Positions 1 through 10,545 of a stretch of 64,000 bases of DNA are shown here, one piece after another; position 1 is the stretch's first letter, and every line of letters starts with the position of its first letter. The DNA comes from Ursus arctos. Lineage: Eukaryota; Chordata; Mammalia; Carnivora; Ursidae. The notes under the pieces were generated by a model, which saw only the letters and a program-made list of their open reading frames with translations, ran no database searches and was not told the DNA's origin. Both the position numbers and the translations under genes were made by a program. Where the stretch lies: contig NW_026622797.1 of the NCBI RefSeq assembly GCF_023065955.2, positions 54,123,689-54,187,688 on the forward strand, in the 5' to 3' direction.

Positions 1-1165
1 GAGGGAGTTTCATAGGGACTATGAAAAATTGCTTGCTTTTGCAGAATAAGCAAGTTTTGGAGAGGGCAGAGTGACAAGAGAACCTTTTGGTGAGAGATTG
101 AGGTGGAGAGAGAAATGAGAAAAGGCAAAGGAGAAAGAGAGATGGCAGGAATGCAAAATTTTGGGGTTGGTTCCAACTGATACAGACATCATTCTTAATT
201 CTGAAAATTTTCTATTTGTTTCTTTGGAGATTGGCACATCCTGCAGTCAACAAATATAAGTGTTTAGTGATGTTGAAATTTATAGGAAGCAACTCCTGGG
301 TTCAGTAGTTCAGAACTAGAAATGACTTTAAATACCATGAGTCAACTCCTCATTGACCTACTGGTCTTAGAGAGATTACGTTAGTTGATGATGGTCACCC
401 ACCTTGTTAGTCCTAGCGTAAGGACTAAAAAAGCCAGATCTCCTAATCTAGGCTGGTGTTCCTTCTGCTAAATCCTGCTGGCCTTTCTTGTATAAAATGA
501 AAGGACAACTTTCATCTTGTTTTTTGGACTTGTTTGATAATGTTTGAACAATAGTGAGGTTTCATGGTTACAGACCTTGGAAAAAGTTTCTGATGAAATT
601 GCAAGCAATTGCTTATCATGGCTGTTCATGCATTTGATCCATTGAGGTGGCTCAGGGGTGAAAACTTCCTGTGTTGTTAGTGATGATCTTAGCCAAACAG
701 TCTGAAGGCTGTCATCAGAGCAAAGAAAAATGAGTGTTAGATTTTCTTTATTGATACACAATGGCCTTCTAACCTTACTGATTAACAAAGTCCCTGAAGG
801 TATGTTCTTTCCTGCATGGCCCCCAACCCCGGGCTCCTGGCTGCATTCCGTAATTGTGTCAAGGGTGCTCTGCATGCTGCTGCAGCTGCTATTTTTTTGC
901 CAGCTGGCAAAGTGCTTGTCTGTCCATTAATGTTTTAGAAAATGATCAATAGACTCCCCCAACCCACACTCATAAAAGAGGAGTTCCAAACCATTCATAA
1001 ATGTATAGAGGGATGAGATGCCTAGTGACCTCCTCTGGTCCAGTAGCCTCATAGACACCCACCCGCAGCTGGAATGTAGAATGAATTTTTCTCACGACAG
1101 TGTAGAAATCTTGAAAGTACAAAGGAAAATGCAAAATTAAATGTCACATGAATGTGTGCACTTCT
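1..1165. other. unique sequence, no gene or repeat recognised
   Basis: I see no convincing repeat family, exon or RNA gene here. The open frames are short and lack coding character. A small GC-richer stretch at about 815-920 contains CAGCTG words and a short pyrimidine tract, but nothing that fixes a function. Confidence 0.5.
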
Positions 1166-1202
1166 AAATTTAATGGGTTTTTGTTTGTTTGTTTGTTTGT
1201 TT
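1166..1202. repeat. (TTTG)n microsatellite
   Basis: A run of GTTT units is visible directly. It may be a decayed tail of an old retroposon, but no body is recognisable beside it. Confidence 0.85.
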
Positions 1203-1984
1203 TACAATTCAAATAAGGCTAAGAGATATAGTGGAAGACCGTCTAAGGATTTTGAGCAGGTTTAATTTCTATTTATGTTAATAATGTCAAACATTATTCT
1301 AGGATGCATTCCCTCTTCAGCCTGTCCATCTGTTATATGACCAGAATGACCTTCCTTGTTTCTTCTTCATTTGTACAGTTTCTTTCCCCCTTGGTTGAAT
1401 TAAAAAGAGAGAATAAAATAGCCTTCTGCCTTCTCTTATTTAAAATGACTAATGAACAACTTTAATTTTATATACTTGGGGGAGAGAACTCTTCTTCCCC
1501 TAGCACACACCATATCCTTAATTGATACTACAGACCAACTAGGGCATTAAGTATGTAGTATGAAAAGGAAAGGTCATCATTATGAAAAAATAATCACAAA
1601 GTGAATGGATTTAGGAATAATTTTTAAAATATTTTAAAACTTTAAGAGAATAGAGTAGTCATATTTTTAAATGTCCACAAGATACTGTTTTCTTTTTAAT
1701 GAGATTAATTTGAAATCTTTTACTCCTGAACAATTTAAAAGGGTTGCTATTTTTTCTTTTATTCACTTCGATTGACTAAATCAGTTGGCTGCTTTGTATT
1801 CTCTGTGGGTGCAATGACAGCTATCATTTGATTCAGTAAAAAACAAAAGCCATTAAATAGATGGAGTCATGTATAAATTACCGATTAAATGATTGAGCAT
1901 TTTATTTTTTGAATTGATTGATTTTATATCATTTATATTCAGTTTTTAGGTTTAGAAAGGTTCAGAATGGTCTAGAGTGGAAGA
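1203..1984. other. AT-rich unique sequence
   Basis: No repeat family is recognised. The part at about 1780-1960 carries several homeodomain-type words (TGACAGCT, TGATTGA, GATTAAATGATTGA) and is listed as a finding. No coding frame is supported. Confidence 0.4.
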
Positions 1985-2115
1985 AATGTCAGGCTGAATA
2001 TTTGGGTTCTGTTTCTGACACTTTCTCTAGTTTTCTGAGAGATCTTGGCTAAATTTCCAATACCTCACGTTTTCTCTCTGTAAAGTAAAGGAGAGAGTCA
2101 GCTATAAGTATGCGT
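1985..2115 (+). mobile_element. MIR SINE fragment (diverged)
   Basis: The order 'GGGTTCTG...TGACACT...GATCTTGGCTAAATTTCC...CTCACGTTTTCTC...TGTAAAGTAAAGG' follows the MIR core (ask for a tRNA-like head, then 'ACCTTGGGCAAG...CCTCAGTTTCC...TGTAAAATGGG'). Divergence is high, so this is an old mammalian copy. Confidence 0.55.
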
Positions 2116-3025
2116 GGGAAAGGTTTTGAAATTTAAAATGTTGAATACATTTAGATTCGTTGGCATTACATGTATCTGAATTACATGCATTTTCAGAATG
2201 TTTTGTTTTTCTAGTTATTATTTTTCTTTCAAGGTCACACTATAATAATGCTTCTTTGCAATGCCCATGTATTCTTCCTCTTATTTTTTTTTCATCCACT
2301 TTGCTTCCTGTATTTTACATTATTTTTATCTGTTGGAGTCCTGAGGATTCTTTCTCTATGAATGTTCTGCTGCTTATGTGACCTTTGTTCTCTTCATCAA
2401 CTAAGGATAATCACCAGCATCCTCAAGGACAATTTTTAATCTTTTTTGACTGATGTTGGAATATTTTAACTTAAAATTGTATCTTTAAGATATCATTATA
2501 TACTATGTATTTGGATTTTTTGTGGATATCCATCAAATCCAACTAAAGTGTATGGGTGCCGTTGGGGAAAGGGAGTATGTATTTTATGAATTTGAACATC
2601 TCAAAACTATTTTAGACATTAGGAGTTTAACAAAATGCATTTTATAGAGTTCAAAGAGGAGAACTGATTTTTAATGCAGCTGTGAAATTAGGATGCTCTG
2701 GAAGATCTAGAGGTCAGAGGCAAAGCCTAGACGCGCTGGGTCTTTTGTAACTGTGGACAGTAGTTTACAGTGGCTCTGCTAATGGTGCCAACTCAGCACT
2801 TACTGTCTCTCCCCCCTCCTTTAAGCTTGGTCTTTGATCTGTTCTGTAACGGAATTAAAGCTGAGTATGTTGCCAGACCCATGTAGGTCCAGTAAGGAGC
2901 AATAGGGAAATTAAAATAGAGATTTATCCTCATGTCAGCTCTTGGTTAAAATTGTGGCTGTCCTGAGTAAACTTAGCATTTTTATTTGTGAAGAGCTGTT
3001 ATACTGACATTCTTTCATGTGTTCT
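2116..3025. other. unique sequence
   Basis: No repeat family or exon is recognised. The part at about 2690-2900 is less AT-rich than its surroundings and includes TCTGCTAATGG and CTTTGATC words that could be regulatory, without proof. Confidence 0.35.
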
Positions 3026-3112
3026 TCTATTTGTTTATTAAGAAAAAATATTTATTGTGGACTTACTACAAATAAATCAGTGTTCAAGGTGCTAGGAAAA
3101 CAGTCATGGAAA
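3026..3112 (-). mobile_element. L2 LINE 3' end fragment
   Basis: The sequence resembles the reverse complement of the L2 3' terminus ('ATTTATTG..GACTTACTAC...TGTTCAAGGTGCTAGG...ACAG'). It is short and diverged. Confidence 0.45.
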
Positions 3113-3608
3113 AGGAGGCTCAGTTTCAATCTGGCAGGACTATCCTTATTCTTGTTCCTTTGGGTGTAGGTCGTGGGGGTTAGGAAGGTGTTGGGAATAT
3201 TAGTTGCAGGGGGTAATTTTTATCCAAAACTGTGACAAGGTCCTATGGAAATACCCAGTTAGTATATTTTGTTCATTCCCACAATTTTGGGAATTAATAT
3301 ATTAAATTTAATTTTTTTCTTGTTTGATCATATTATCGGTCGCCGAATTCTGGAGGATCAAACATACTACAGTTTGACATTTTAGTTTGTTATATGGAAT
3401 CACATAGATTACTTCTGTTCTGTTCATTTTAGGGAGAATAAATTGTTTTTCATTGCCACGGGAAGGTTGCAAACAATAATGACAAAAGTTTTCTGGCAAT
3501 GGATAAAAAGAAATTTTTCTTAAATTTTTTTGATGCATTTAGAATCCACTATAAGGTTGTATTTTAATGATTTATAAAGTTTTCCTTTGTGAATTACTAA
3601 TTCATTTG
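3113..3608. other. unique sequence, nothing recognised
   Basis: No repeat or gene feature could be named here. A CpG-containing word near 3340 is isolated. Confidence 0.35.
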
Positions 3609-4545
3609 TCTACTTATAATAATTTTTCCGGCTCTGTTGAGATATAATTGACATATAAAATTGTATACCTTTGAAATGTACATGGTAATTTGATACACTT
3701 ATATATTGCACTATGATTACTGCTATAGTGTTAGCTAACACCATCTTGTCACATAATTACCATTTCTTCTTTGTGTTGAGAATACTTAAGACCTACTCTT
3801 TTAGCATATAATATCGTATTGTTAGCTATAATTACAAAGATGTGCATTACATCCTTAGAACTTATTCATCTTTTAACTGGAAGTTTGTACTCTGACCAAC
3901 ATCTTCCCATTTCCTTCTCCCGCTCCCCAGAGCCTGGTAACTACCATTTGATTATGTTTTTACAGTTCAGTTTTTAGATTCCACATGGAAGTGATATCAT
4001 ACGGTATTTGTCTTTCACTGTCTGACTTATTTCACTTAACATAATGCCCTTAAGGTCTAGCTATGTTGTCTCAAGTGGTAGGATTTCCTTTTTTTCTCAT
4101 GACTGAATAATATTCCATTGTGTGTGTGTGTATATGTATATCTCATATTTTCTTTGTTTATTCATCCATTGACAGACACTTAGGTAGTTTCCATATCTTG
4201 CTTATTGTGAATAGTATTACAGTGGACATGGGTGTGTAGATATCTCTTTGATATCCTATTTTCATTTCTTTGGGATATATACCCAAAAGTGGAAGTGTTG
4301 GGTCATCTGGTAATTCTACTTTTAATTTTTGAGGAACCTCCAAGCTGATTTCCATAGTGACTGTACCAGTTCACATTTTCACCAATAGTGCATTGGTTTC
4401 TCTTTTCTCCATATCCTCATCAACGCTTGTTCTCTTGTCTTTTTGATGATAGCCATTCTCACAGGTGTGAGGTGATATCTCATTGTGGTTTTGGTTTGCA
4501 TTTCCCTGATAATTAGTTATTTTGAGCACCTTTTCAGGTACGTGG
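3609..4545 (-). mobile_element. L1 LINE, 3' UTR and end of ORF2 (old, L1M type)
   Basis: Read on the plus strand, the segment gives the usual reverse-complement L1 landmarks in order: TTGAGATATAATTGACATAT (3' UTR), TAACTGGAAGTTTGTAC, GATTCCACAT...AGTGATATCATACGG, TATTCCATTGTGTG, TTTCCATATCTTG, and GGTGTGAGGTGATATCTCATT. The reverse frame is broken. It is 5'-truncated and L1M-like. Confidence 0.9.
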
Positions 4546-4640
4546 TGCCCATTATAATTTTTATTATATACTACTTAAGATCCATGAAATTTGTATATGA
4601 TAAAATTTATTTCTTGCAGCACACAGGTCTATGACTTCTG
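4546..4640. other. AT-rich spacer between two L1 pieces
   Basis: This short spacer has no recognisable feature. It could be diverged L1 or a junction between two independent insertions. Confidence 0.3.
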
Positions 4641-5010
4641 GCAAATGCAGAAAGTCATCAATTTACCACCGTGATCAAAAAAAGAATGTTTTCGTCACCC
4701 CCCAGCCTCCCTACCCCCATGCCAGGGACTTTGTAGTCCTTTCCGTCCCTTTCCCACAAACCCTGGAAACCACTGATCTGTTCTTTATCCCTCAGTTTTG
4801 CCTTTTCTAGAACGTTACACAAGTGGAGTCTTATTGCATGTGAGTACAAGTTATGTTTCTCTTAGGAAAATACCTACGACTGTATGTTTAACTCTGTAAG
4901 AAGCAGCCAGGCTATCTTCCAAAGTGTCTGCACCATTTGCGTTCTCACCAGTGTTCCAGTTATGTTCCATCTTCATTAGCACTTGGTAGTCTAAGCTTGC
5001 TTGCTCTATC
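4641..5010 (-). mobile_element. L1 LINE fragment (older L1ME-like), left part
   Basis: Reverse-complement L1 landmarks are visible: AACCACTGATCTGTTCT, TTGCCTTTTCTAGAACG and 'GTGTCTGCACCATTTGC...CTCACCAG'. The piece continues after the microsatellite and SINE at 5307, so those were inserted into it. Confidence 0.75.
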
Positions 5011-5015
5011 TTCTT

Positions 5016-5073
<58 letters not shown>

Positions 5074-5102
5074 ATCTATCAATTATCTATCTATCATCTA
5101 TC

Positions 5103-5162
<60 letters not shown>

Positions 5163-5187
5163 ATCCATCTATCTATCATCTATCTAA
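5011..5187. repeat. (TCTA)n microsatellite, interrupted
   Basis: About 177 bp of CTAT units with a few ATC and TTTC interruptions is visible directly. It lies where the tail of the adjacent minus-strand SINE should be, so it most likely grew from that SINE's simple-sequence tail. Confidence 0.97.
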
Positions 5188-5306
5188 AGTAGGCTCCATG
5201 CCCAGCATGGACCCCAATGCAGGGCTTGAATTCAGAACCCTGAGATCAAGACCTCAGCTGAGATCAAGAGTCAGTGACTGAACCATCTGAGCCACCCAGG
5301 CACCCC
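5188..5306 (-). mobile_element. Can-SINE (carnivore tRNA-derived SINE)
   Basis: The plus strand reads AGGCTCCATGCCCAGCATGG, then GAGATCAAGACCTCAGCTGA and ends GAGCCACCCAGGCACCCC. This is the reverse complement of the Can-SINE head GGGGTGCCTGGGTGGCTC. The 3' part is replaced by the TCTA tract. Confidence 0.93.
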
Positions 5307-5699
5307 AACAGCTTTTAAATTAATTTCCTTATACTTGAGTTCTGAGAGTTTAACGTTTTCTTGATACAAGTGTTTTGTCAGATATGTAATTTGCAATTAT
5401 TTTCTCCCAGTTCAAGGCTTTTCTTTCTCAATAGTGTCTTTTGCAGTGCAAAACACTTTAAATTCTTATAAAGTCCAAATTATTAATATTTTCTCTTTTG
5501 TTTCATGCTTTTGGGGTCAAGTCTAACTTTGCCTAACTCGGTGTCCCAAAGAATTTCTCCTATGTTTTTTTAAATGCTGTATATTTTATATTTTATATAT
5601 AGACCTGATGTATTTTGAATTAGTATTTCATATAAGATGTGAAGTATGGACTGAGAGGTTCTTTTGCATATAAGTATCTATCTGATTTTCTAAGGACTA

Positions 5700-5701
<2 letters not shown>
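5307..5701 (-). mobile_element. L1 LINE fragment (ORF2 interior), right part
   Basis: Words such as TTTTGTCAGATATGTAATTT, TTTTCTCCCAGT and AAGTCCAAATT follow the reverse complement of L1 ORF2. It continues the L1 piece at 4641-5010, which the SINE interrupts. Confidence 0.75.

Positions 5702-5732
<31 letters not shown>
5702..5732. repeat. (TG)n microsatellite
   Basis: An uninterrupted TG run is visible directly at the edge of the L1 fragment. Confidence 0.95.
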
Positions 5733-6334
5733 ATGTGTATTTGAGACAAGAAGATAAACATGCCTATTTCTACCATCCCAAATGGAATTTGACTGTTTTT
5801 GGTCAGGAGTAAAAAAAGAAAATCTGCATATTTTAGTCACCTCACAGTGGAAGTTTAACAGTTCAAACACATTGGCCGTCAGTGTTCCAGTTACAATAGT
5901 GTAACTGTGTATCTCATCTCTGACACTCTATCTGGCTACTGCTGGGAAAACCAATAGAGGGAAATTATTATTTTATATCGTGGAAGCAGAATTTTCTGTT
6001 TTGTGTTACCCCCCAATAAGATTGTATATTTTTTAAGATAACTAATGATTGCAGCAAAATGTCTAGGGGAAGACAACATTTTGTGTAATTTGATCGGATG
6101 AGACTATCAGGTAAAGTGATCAGAAGTGTAGAACTATTTTTTACCCAAGAGGGTGTTAGAATAAGGAAGCTCTGCTGACAGACTGCCAGACTCCACCTGT
6201 GGCTTATAACCACAGTGTACATAAATCAGATGTTATCAATTTCCCTGAAGCTTACATCTACAAGCAAACCCTTTTCTTCCAACATGTTCAGTGATAACCA
6301 AATCTTTGTACCTAGACATGCAGTAAAAGGAACT
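5733..6334. other. unique sequence
   Basis: No gene or repeat recognised. The only long open frame is on the minus strand (84 codons) and has no domain I know. Confidence 0.35.
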
Positions 6335-6550
6335 AATAGTTATTAAGCTTCTAATAAATGGTAGCAGAGGATTTGGTATTTTACATTTATCTGAATCCAG
6401 TTTAGCTTCACATTTACCTAGTGGGTAGGTATTAGGATCCCACTTCCATAGCGGAAGAAAGTGAAGTTCAGAGAGTGAAGAGCTTGCTCACAGTCACACA
6501 CCTAGAAAACAGAGCAGCCAGGTATCAAACACAGTAATTACACCTCCAAA
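6335..6550 (-). mobile_element. MIR SINE
   Basis: Reverse MIR order is visible: TTAAGCTTCTAATAAATGG, TTTACCTAGTGGGTAGG, GAAGTTCAGAGAGTGAAGAG, CACAGTCACACACCTAG and 'AGCAGCCAGGTATCAAAC'. Confidence 0.8.
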
Positions 6551-7021
6551 GCCCACGAGTGAAATCCAGGAATGACTCTACCCTGTAAATCTTTAAATCC
6601 CTTTTTGATAACAACATTCTCATTGTTGCTGAGAAATGACCTTTTTGCTTTAGAAAGCTTGTTGCTTAGTTCTAAGTCCTTTGTATTGAAGTCCTGAAGT
6701 GTGAAGGCTGAAGTGTGGTGGTTGGCCTGTGTTAACTTTTCTGTACTGTTCCCATGTGTTCTAACCATGAGAGCTCTGCCACGGAGCCATATAGCCTTGG
6801 CACTGAGGGAACTAAAAAATATAATGAAGTCCGTGCCTCCATCCATCACAAAGGAATCTTAGGGAGAGATGCAAAGGGACCTACTATATCAAACAGCTGA
6901 AAAATAGCATGTGTTTACTCTCAGCAAGGAGGATTGATTTTTACTTGCTCTGTTTTCAATTAATTTACCTAATTTAACCTTTAAAAATGTCACCTTCCCT
7001 TCCAACCTCAGTAATAAATAT
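6551..7021. other. unique sequence
   Basis: No repeat or exon recognised. A 103-codon minus-strand open frame (6538-6849) overlaps MIR sequence at one end and has no known domain. Confidence 0.35.
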
Positions 7022-7042
7022 AATTTTTTTTTTTTTTTTTTG
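7022..7042. repeat. poly(T) tract
   Basis: An uninterrupted T run is visible directly. No retroposon body is recognised next to it. Confidence 0.9.
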
Positions 7043-7447
7043 CTGATTTAATTTTAGAAACCTCCACATTTACTCTCAGCAGCTGCTGCCCTTTTGAGTT
7101 GAGTTGGGATAGGGAAGGAGAAAAGGGACTTATGAAAAGAAAGCTTTTAGATCATTCATGTCTTTTCTTTTTAAACTTCCTCCAGCATGAGGTTCCAGAA
7201 TGTGTATAATGTATTCTCCTGGGTTGAGAGTAGAACGGTAGGGTTAAGGGAGAATAATAAATCAATGATAAGTTAATGAAACCACACACTATAAAGAATA
7301 TCCAGCTATGGAGGACTTCCCATGTTGGAAATGAATGATTTCAGAGGCTGTTGCTGAATGAAAGGCATGTCTCTTGCTTTGAAGTCAGTAGACATTAGTG
7401 CCTGTGCACAACACCTTCACTGAGCTCTCCAGCACCATGTGGTAGCC
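7043..7447. other. unique sequence
   Basis: No repeat family, exon or RNA gene could be recognised between the poly(T) tract and the MER5-like element. Confidence 0.35.
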
Positions 7448-7625
7448 CAGTGATTCTCAGATTTTTATGTGCATTCAGATCACCTGGGAGTCTTGTTAAA
7501 ATGCAGATATGATTCATCATCAAGCCTGGGGTGGGGCTTGAGATTATGCATTTCTCATAAGCTCCTAGGTGATGCCAACTAAGTTCACATTTCAAGTAGC
7601 AAGGCTGTATAAATTTTGATCCCTG
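7448..7625. mobile_element. MER5-type hAT DNA transposon (nonautonomous)
   Basis: The element opens CAGTGATTCTCAGATTTTTA, then has ATCACCTGGGAGTCTTGTTA, CCTGGGGTGGGGCTTGAGAT and AGCTCCTAGGTGATGCCAA. This is the near-palindromic MER5A plan. Confidence 0.85.
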
Positions 7626-7764
7626 AAAATATAATCTTTTTAAAGGACTCTTCATGGAAAACATAGCCTAAGTTTGCATGTACTATACCCATATAAAGAG
7701 AAACATTTAGTTTAATTTTTTTTGATGGAAGGCTTATAAGTCTTTATACTAATAAGTATTTATA

Positions 7765-8040
7765 TATAAGGAAACCAAATCGAATAATGACAGCTACAAC
7801 TCATGACTTAGTCCATGCTAGGCTCTGTCCTAAGGACCTCATACATACTACATTATTGTGTTCTCACAGCCTCCACGAGAGAGCTAAATGATCTTTTACA
7901 TTTAAAATAAGTAAACTAAGGCATACAGCAATGGTTACATACTCCATGAAGCCACATAGCTAATCAAGTGGTAGAAGCTGAATTCAGATTTTGGTTGCTT
8001 GCCTATAAAAGCTGTCTTGTTAATCACTATTCTATGATAT
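7765..8040 (-). mobile_element. MIR SINE (long copy)
   Basis: Reverse MIR order is visible: CATGCTAGGCTCTGTCCTAA, ACATACTACATTATTGTG, TCTCACAGCCTCCACGAGAG, AAGTAAACTAAGGCATACAG, CCACATAGCTAATCAAGTGG and 'GCTGAATTCAGAT'. It reaches the TSD of the SINE at 8062, which was inserted at its edge. Confidence 0.8.
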
Positions 8041-8061
8041 AAACCATAGGATAGTAATTTT

Positions 8062-8258
8062 GGGGTGCCTGGGTGGCACGGTTGGTTAAGTGTCTAACTC
8101 TTGGTTTCAGCCTAGGTCATGATCTCGGGGTTGTGAGATTGAGCCCTGTGACAGGCTCCACGCTCAGCACAGGGTCTGCTTGAGATTCTCCCTCTGCCTC
8201 TCCTCCTGTGCGTGCTCTCTCTCTAAAATAAATAAATAAATCTAAAAAAAAAAACACT
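8062..8258 (+). mobile_element. Can-SINE, complete, with TSD
   Basis: The head GGGGTGCCTGGGTGGCACGG, the middle GGTCATGATCTCGGGGTTGT, a CT-rich stretch and an AATAAATAAATAAATC tail with poly(A) are all present. TSDs ATAGGATAGTAATTTT (8046-8061) and ATAGGATAGTGATTTT (8259-8274) differ at one base. Confidence 0.97.
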
Positions 8259-8289
8259 ATAGGATAGTGATTTTTTAAAAATTTAAACA

Positions 8290-8450
8290 AAATTAAAAGA
8301 TGGAGAGCATGAACTTTTCAGCCAGATATGGATTTTAAAGCCTGAGTCTCCCATTTACCACCTGTTTGACCCTGAGAAAGTCTTGCAGATCCAGTTACCC
8401 TACTGGAAAGTGGAGATAATACCTGCTCAGCTCTTTTCGCCATTTTGAAG
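8290..8450 (+). mobile_element. MIR SINE
   Basis: Forward MIR landmarks: 'CATGAACTTTTCAGCCAGAT', 'CCCATTTACCACCTGTTTGA', CCCTGAGAAAGTCTTGCA and TGGAAAGTGGAGATAATACC. Confidence 0.75.
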
Positions 8451-9424
8451 GTGTGACGATCCAACAAGATCATGATGTAATGTTTTTGTGAACTGCAAGA
8501 CAGCACACAGAGGTTATCTCCTCCTCTCCCACAAACATGTACTGTCCATTGCATGTCAAGAATAGGCATCATAGCTTAAAAACACTTTCTGACCTGGTCT
8601 CATTTGATACTTGCATGGAGGAAAAGCTTCATGCAAATATGGAGTTTGTTGCATGTGGGTCCCAGCACAGAGTTAAGACATGTCTAATTCAGGACACTCA
8701 GTAGGATTCTGCCCAATCTGAGGCCTGTTTCCTTATTTTCCATTTGCAGAGGATAGAGCTGATGATCTTTAAATTCCTCCCCAGATCTAACAGCTGAGTT
8801 TTGATTTTTGCTCTCAAGTGATATATTAACTTCCAATTGGTTAGGTGTCTTCGCAGGTTTTAGATGATGATGATTTTGCAACTTTGCCTCTGTTTCTTTG
8901 TGGATAACTACTTCTCTCAAATTCTAGTAAGGGAATTTTTCTTCTTAGAAGCTGCAACTGGACTTCCTTCTGAGTAAATTTAAAAGTAGGAAAGAACTTA
9001 TAGAGATGACAAAAGGAGGTATAATTTGTAGGCTGAGAGTAAAGGAGATCACTGGTCAGCACACAATATTTTAGACAGAGGACTGTTTTAGGGAAATGGG
9101 ACCTGCAACCTAGCTTTAGTAGATATTACAAATCTTAGAGTTGAGGAGAAGCAGAAGGAGCAAAGTTATATGCTCTGTTTGTCAGGAGTCAGGGGAAAAC
9201 CCCAAACAATAAATTCCTGAGCTCCGTGGGTTGAGTTTGGAAGGAAAAGTTTTCCATGACTGAGAGGAGATCCAGAAGCCAGACAGGTGCTCCATTAGAA
9301 AAGTGAATGGGTCTGATGCCTATGACAACAGCAGGAAAGACATGAAGAAGGGGGTGTGCATTTTGAAATGATAAGAAATACCACTTAATGCTTTTCAATG
9401 TATATATATCACCACAAAGTATAA
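8451..9424. other. unique sequence
   Basis: No repeat family or exon is recognised. Several minus-strand open frames of 69-84 codons overlap here without known domains. Confidence 0.35.
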
Positions 9425-9592
9425 TGCTGCATTTTATCCTGAGAGCATTCCTTTGTGATAGAAATATGAATCTCCATTCTACAAATGAAGAAATTAAGCC
9501 TCAGAGAGGTTAACTTATTTACCTCTGAAATAGAGAAACTAGGAACTCTAAATTCCAAGCATTTCTCACTGTGCTCTGTAGCCTCTTTTAAG
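9425..9592 (-). mobile_element. MIR SINE
   Basis: Reverse MIR landmarks: 'CTCCATTCTACAAATGAAG', AAATTAAGCCTCAGAGAGGT and TAACTTATTTACC followed by a diverged 3' half. Confidence 0.75.
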
Positions 9593-10204
9593 CCAAACTT
9601 ACTAGAATGCATTTATTCCACAAAGCAATAAAACTATCCATTAAAAATTATAATATGTATATGTATTATCCTTGTTCCAAAAACTAATTCTCACAACTTA
9701 GATGGTGCTAGGTTCAATTCCGAAGTCTGCTGTAGGAGAACTCAAAATCCTTCCCTCCCTGCATCTGTGTTGATGTCCTCGGGACACCCACTTCTGGACT
9801 GCCTCTCACAGGGCTGGAAAGAATTCATCTCCTTGCTGGGGTTGAGGAAAGATGTCTTTCAGAGTCCTTGAGGATCTTCATAGAATATTTTCCACAATAT
9901 CTAGAGTTTCTAAAGGGTAACCTTGGTAAATATGAAGCCTCTGTGGATTGGCTAAAATGGTAAACTATGTAAAAATAGTATTGGCAAAGATAATAAAGTA
10001 GGCAGAGACCGCATAGCTATCCTATAGGAAATCATTACCTTGTTGAGGATGTGTGGTTCTTTATGCCCCAAGCAGGTCTCTTTTTCTGGGATTCTCTGCC
10101 CAGCTCTAACTTTTACAAGTTATTCAGATCTGTGGATTATTTTTATTGTGTTTACTCTGCTTACTTGACACCCTAGCTTAAATCTGGTGAAAACCGGTAG
10201 ATAG
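9593..10204. other. unique sequence
   Basis: No gene or repeat recognised in this stretch. Confidence 0.35.

Positions 10205-10249
<45 letters not shown>
10205..10249. repeat. (TTG)n microsatellite
   Basis: About fifteen TTG units are visible directly. Read in frame they give a run of Leu or Asn codons, which creates misleading open frames on both strands. Confidence 0.97.
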
Positions 10250-10545
10250 TTAAGGAGAGCTTTGAGTGTTTGTGTGTGTCTCACCGTGATTGTCTCTCTG
10301 CTCAGGGTGCTGCATTGGGTTGCTGACATCACAGGTTGGACCTGTCCGCCCCCAGGCCTGGTCCACCCCCAGGCTGGCCTGGGCTTCCAGGAAGCAGGTC
10401 CACAGCTGCAACCTTTGATTGCTGACCTTTTTATTGAAATTCTCTTGATGCAAGGATTTTCTCTGTTTTCATGTTGTCCAAAAGACAATGTTATTTATAT
10501 TCCACGAATATTTTGAAGAGTTTAGGGAAATAATTTTCAGAAATA
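10250..10545. promoter_or_regulatory. GC-richer unique patch, possible conserved noncoding element
   Basis: The patch has a much higher GC content than its surroundings and no repeat family I know. It contains CAGGCCTGGTCCACCCCCAG, an E-box CAGCTG, and CCTTTGATTG (a TCF/LEF-like word). The regulatory reading is inference; comparison with other mammals is needed. Confidence 0.3.

Noticed and set aside
5011..5187. CRISPR-like array
   Set aside because: Units are 4 bp with no spacers; this is a simple tandem repeat in a mammalian genome.
4937..5281. 114-codon frame rich in Tyr-Leu-Ser-Ile repeats
   Set aside because: It is the translation of the TCTA microsatellite and adjoining SINE, not a gene.
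8062..8130. tRNA gene-like heads in the SINEs
   Set aside because: The tRNA-like part belongs to Can-SINE heads, does not form an intact tRNA, and is followed by SINE body and tail.
10120..10516. Frames with poly-Leu or poly-Asn runs
   Set aside because: They are caused by the TTG microsatellite.
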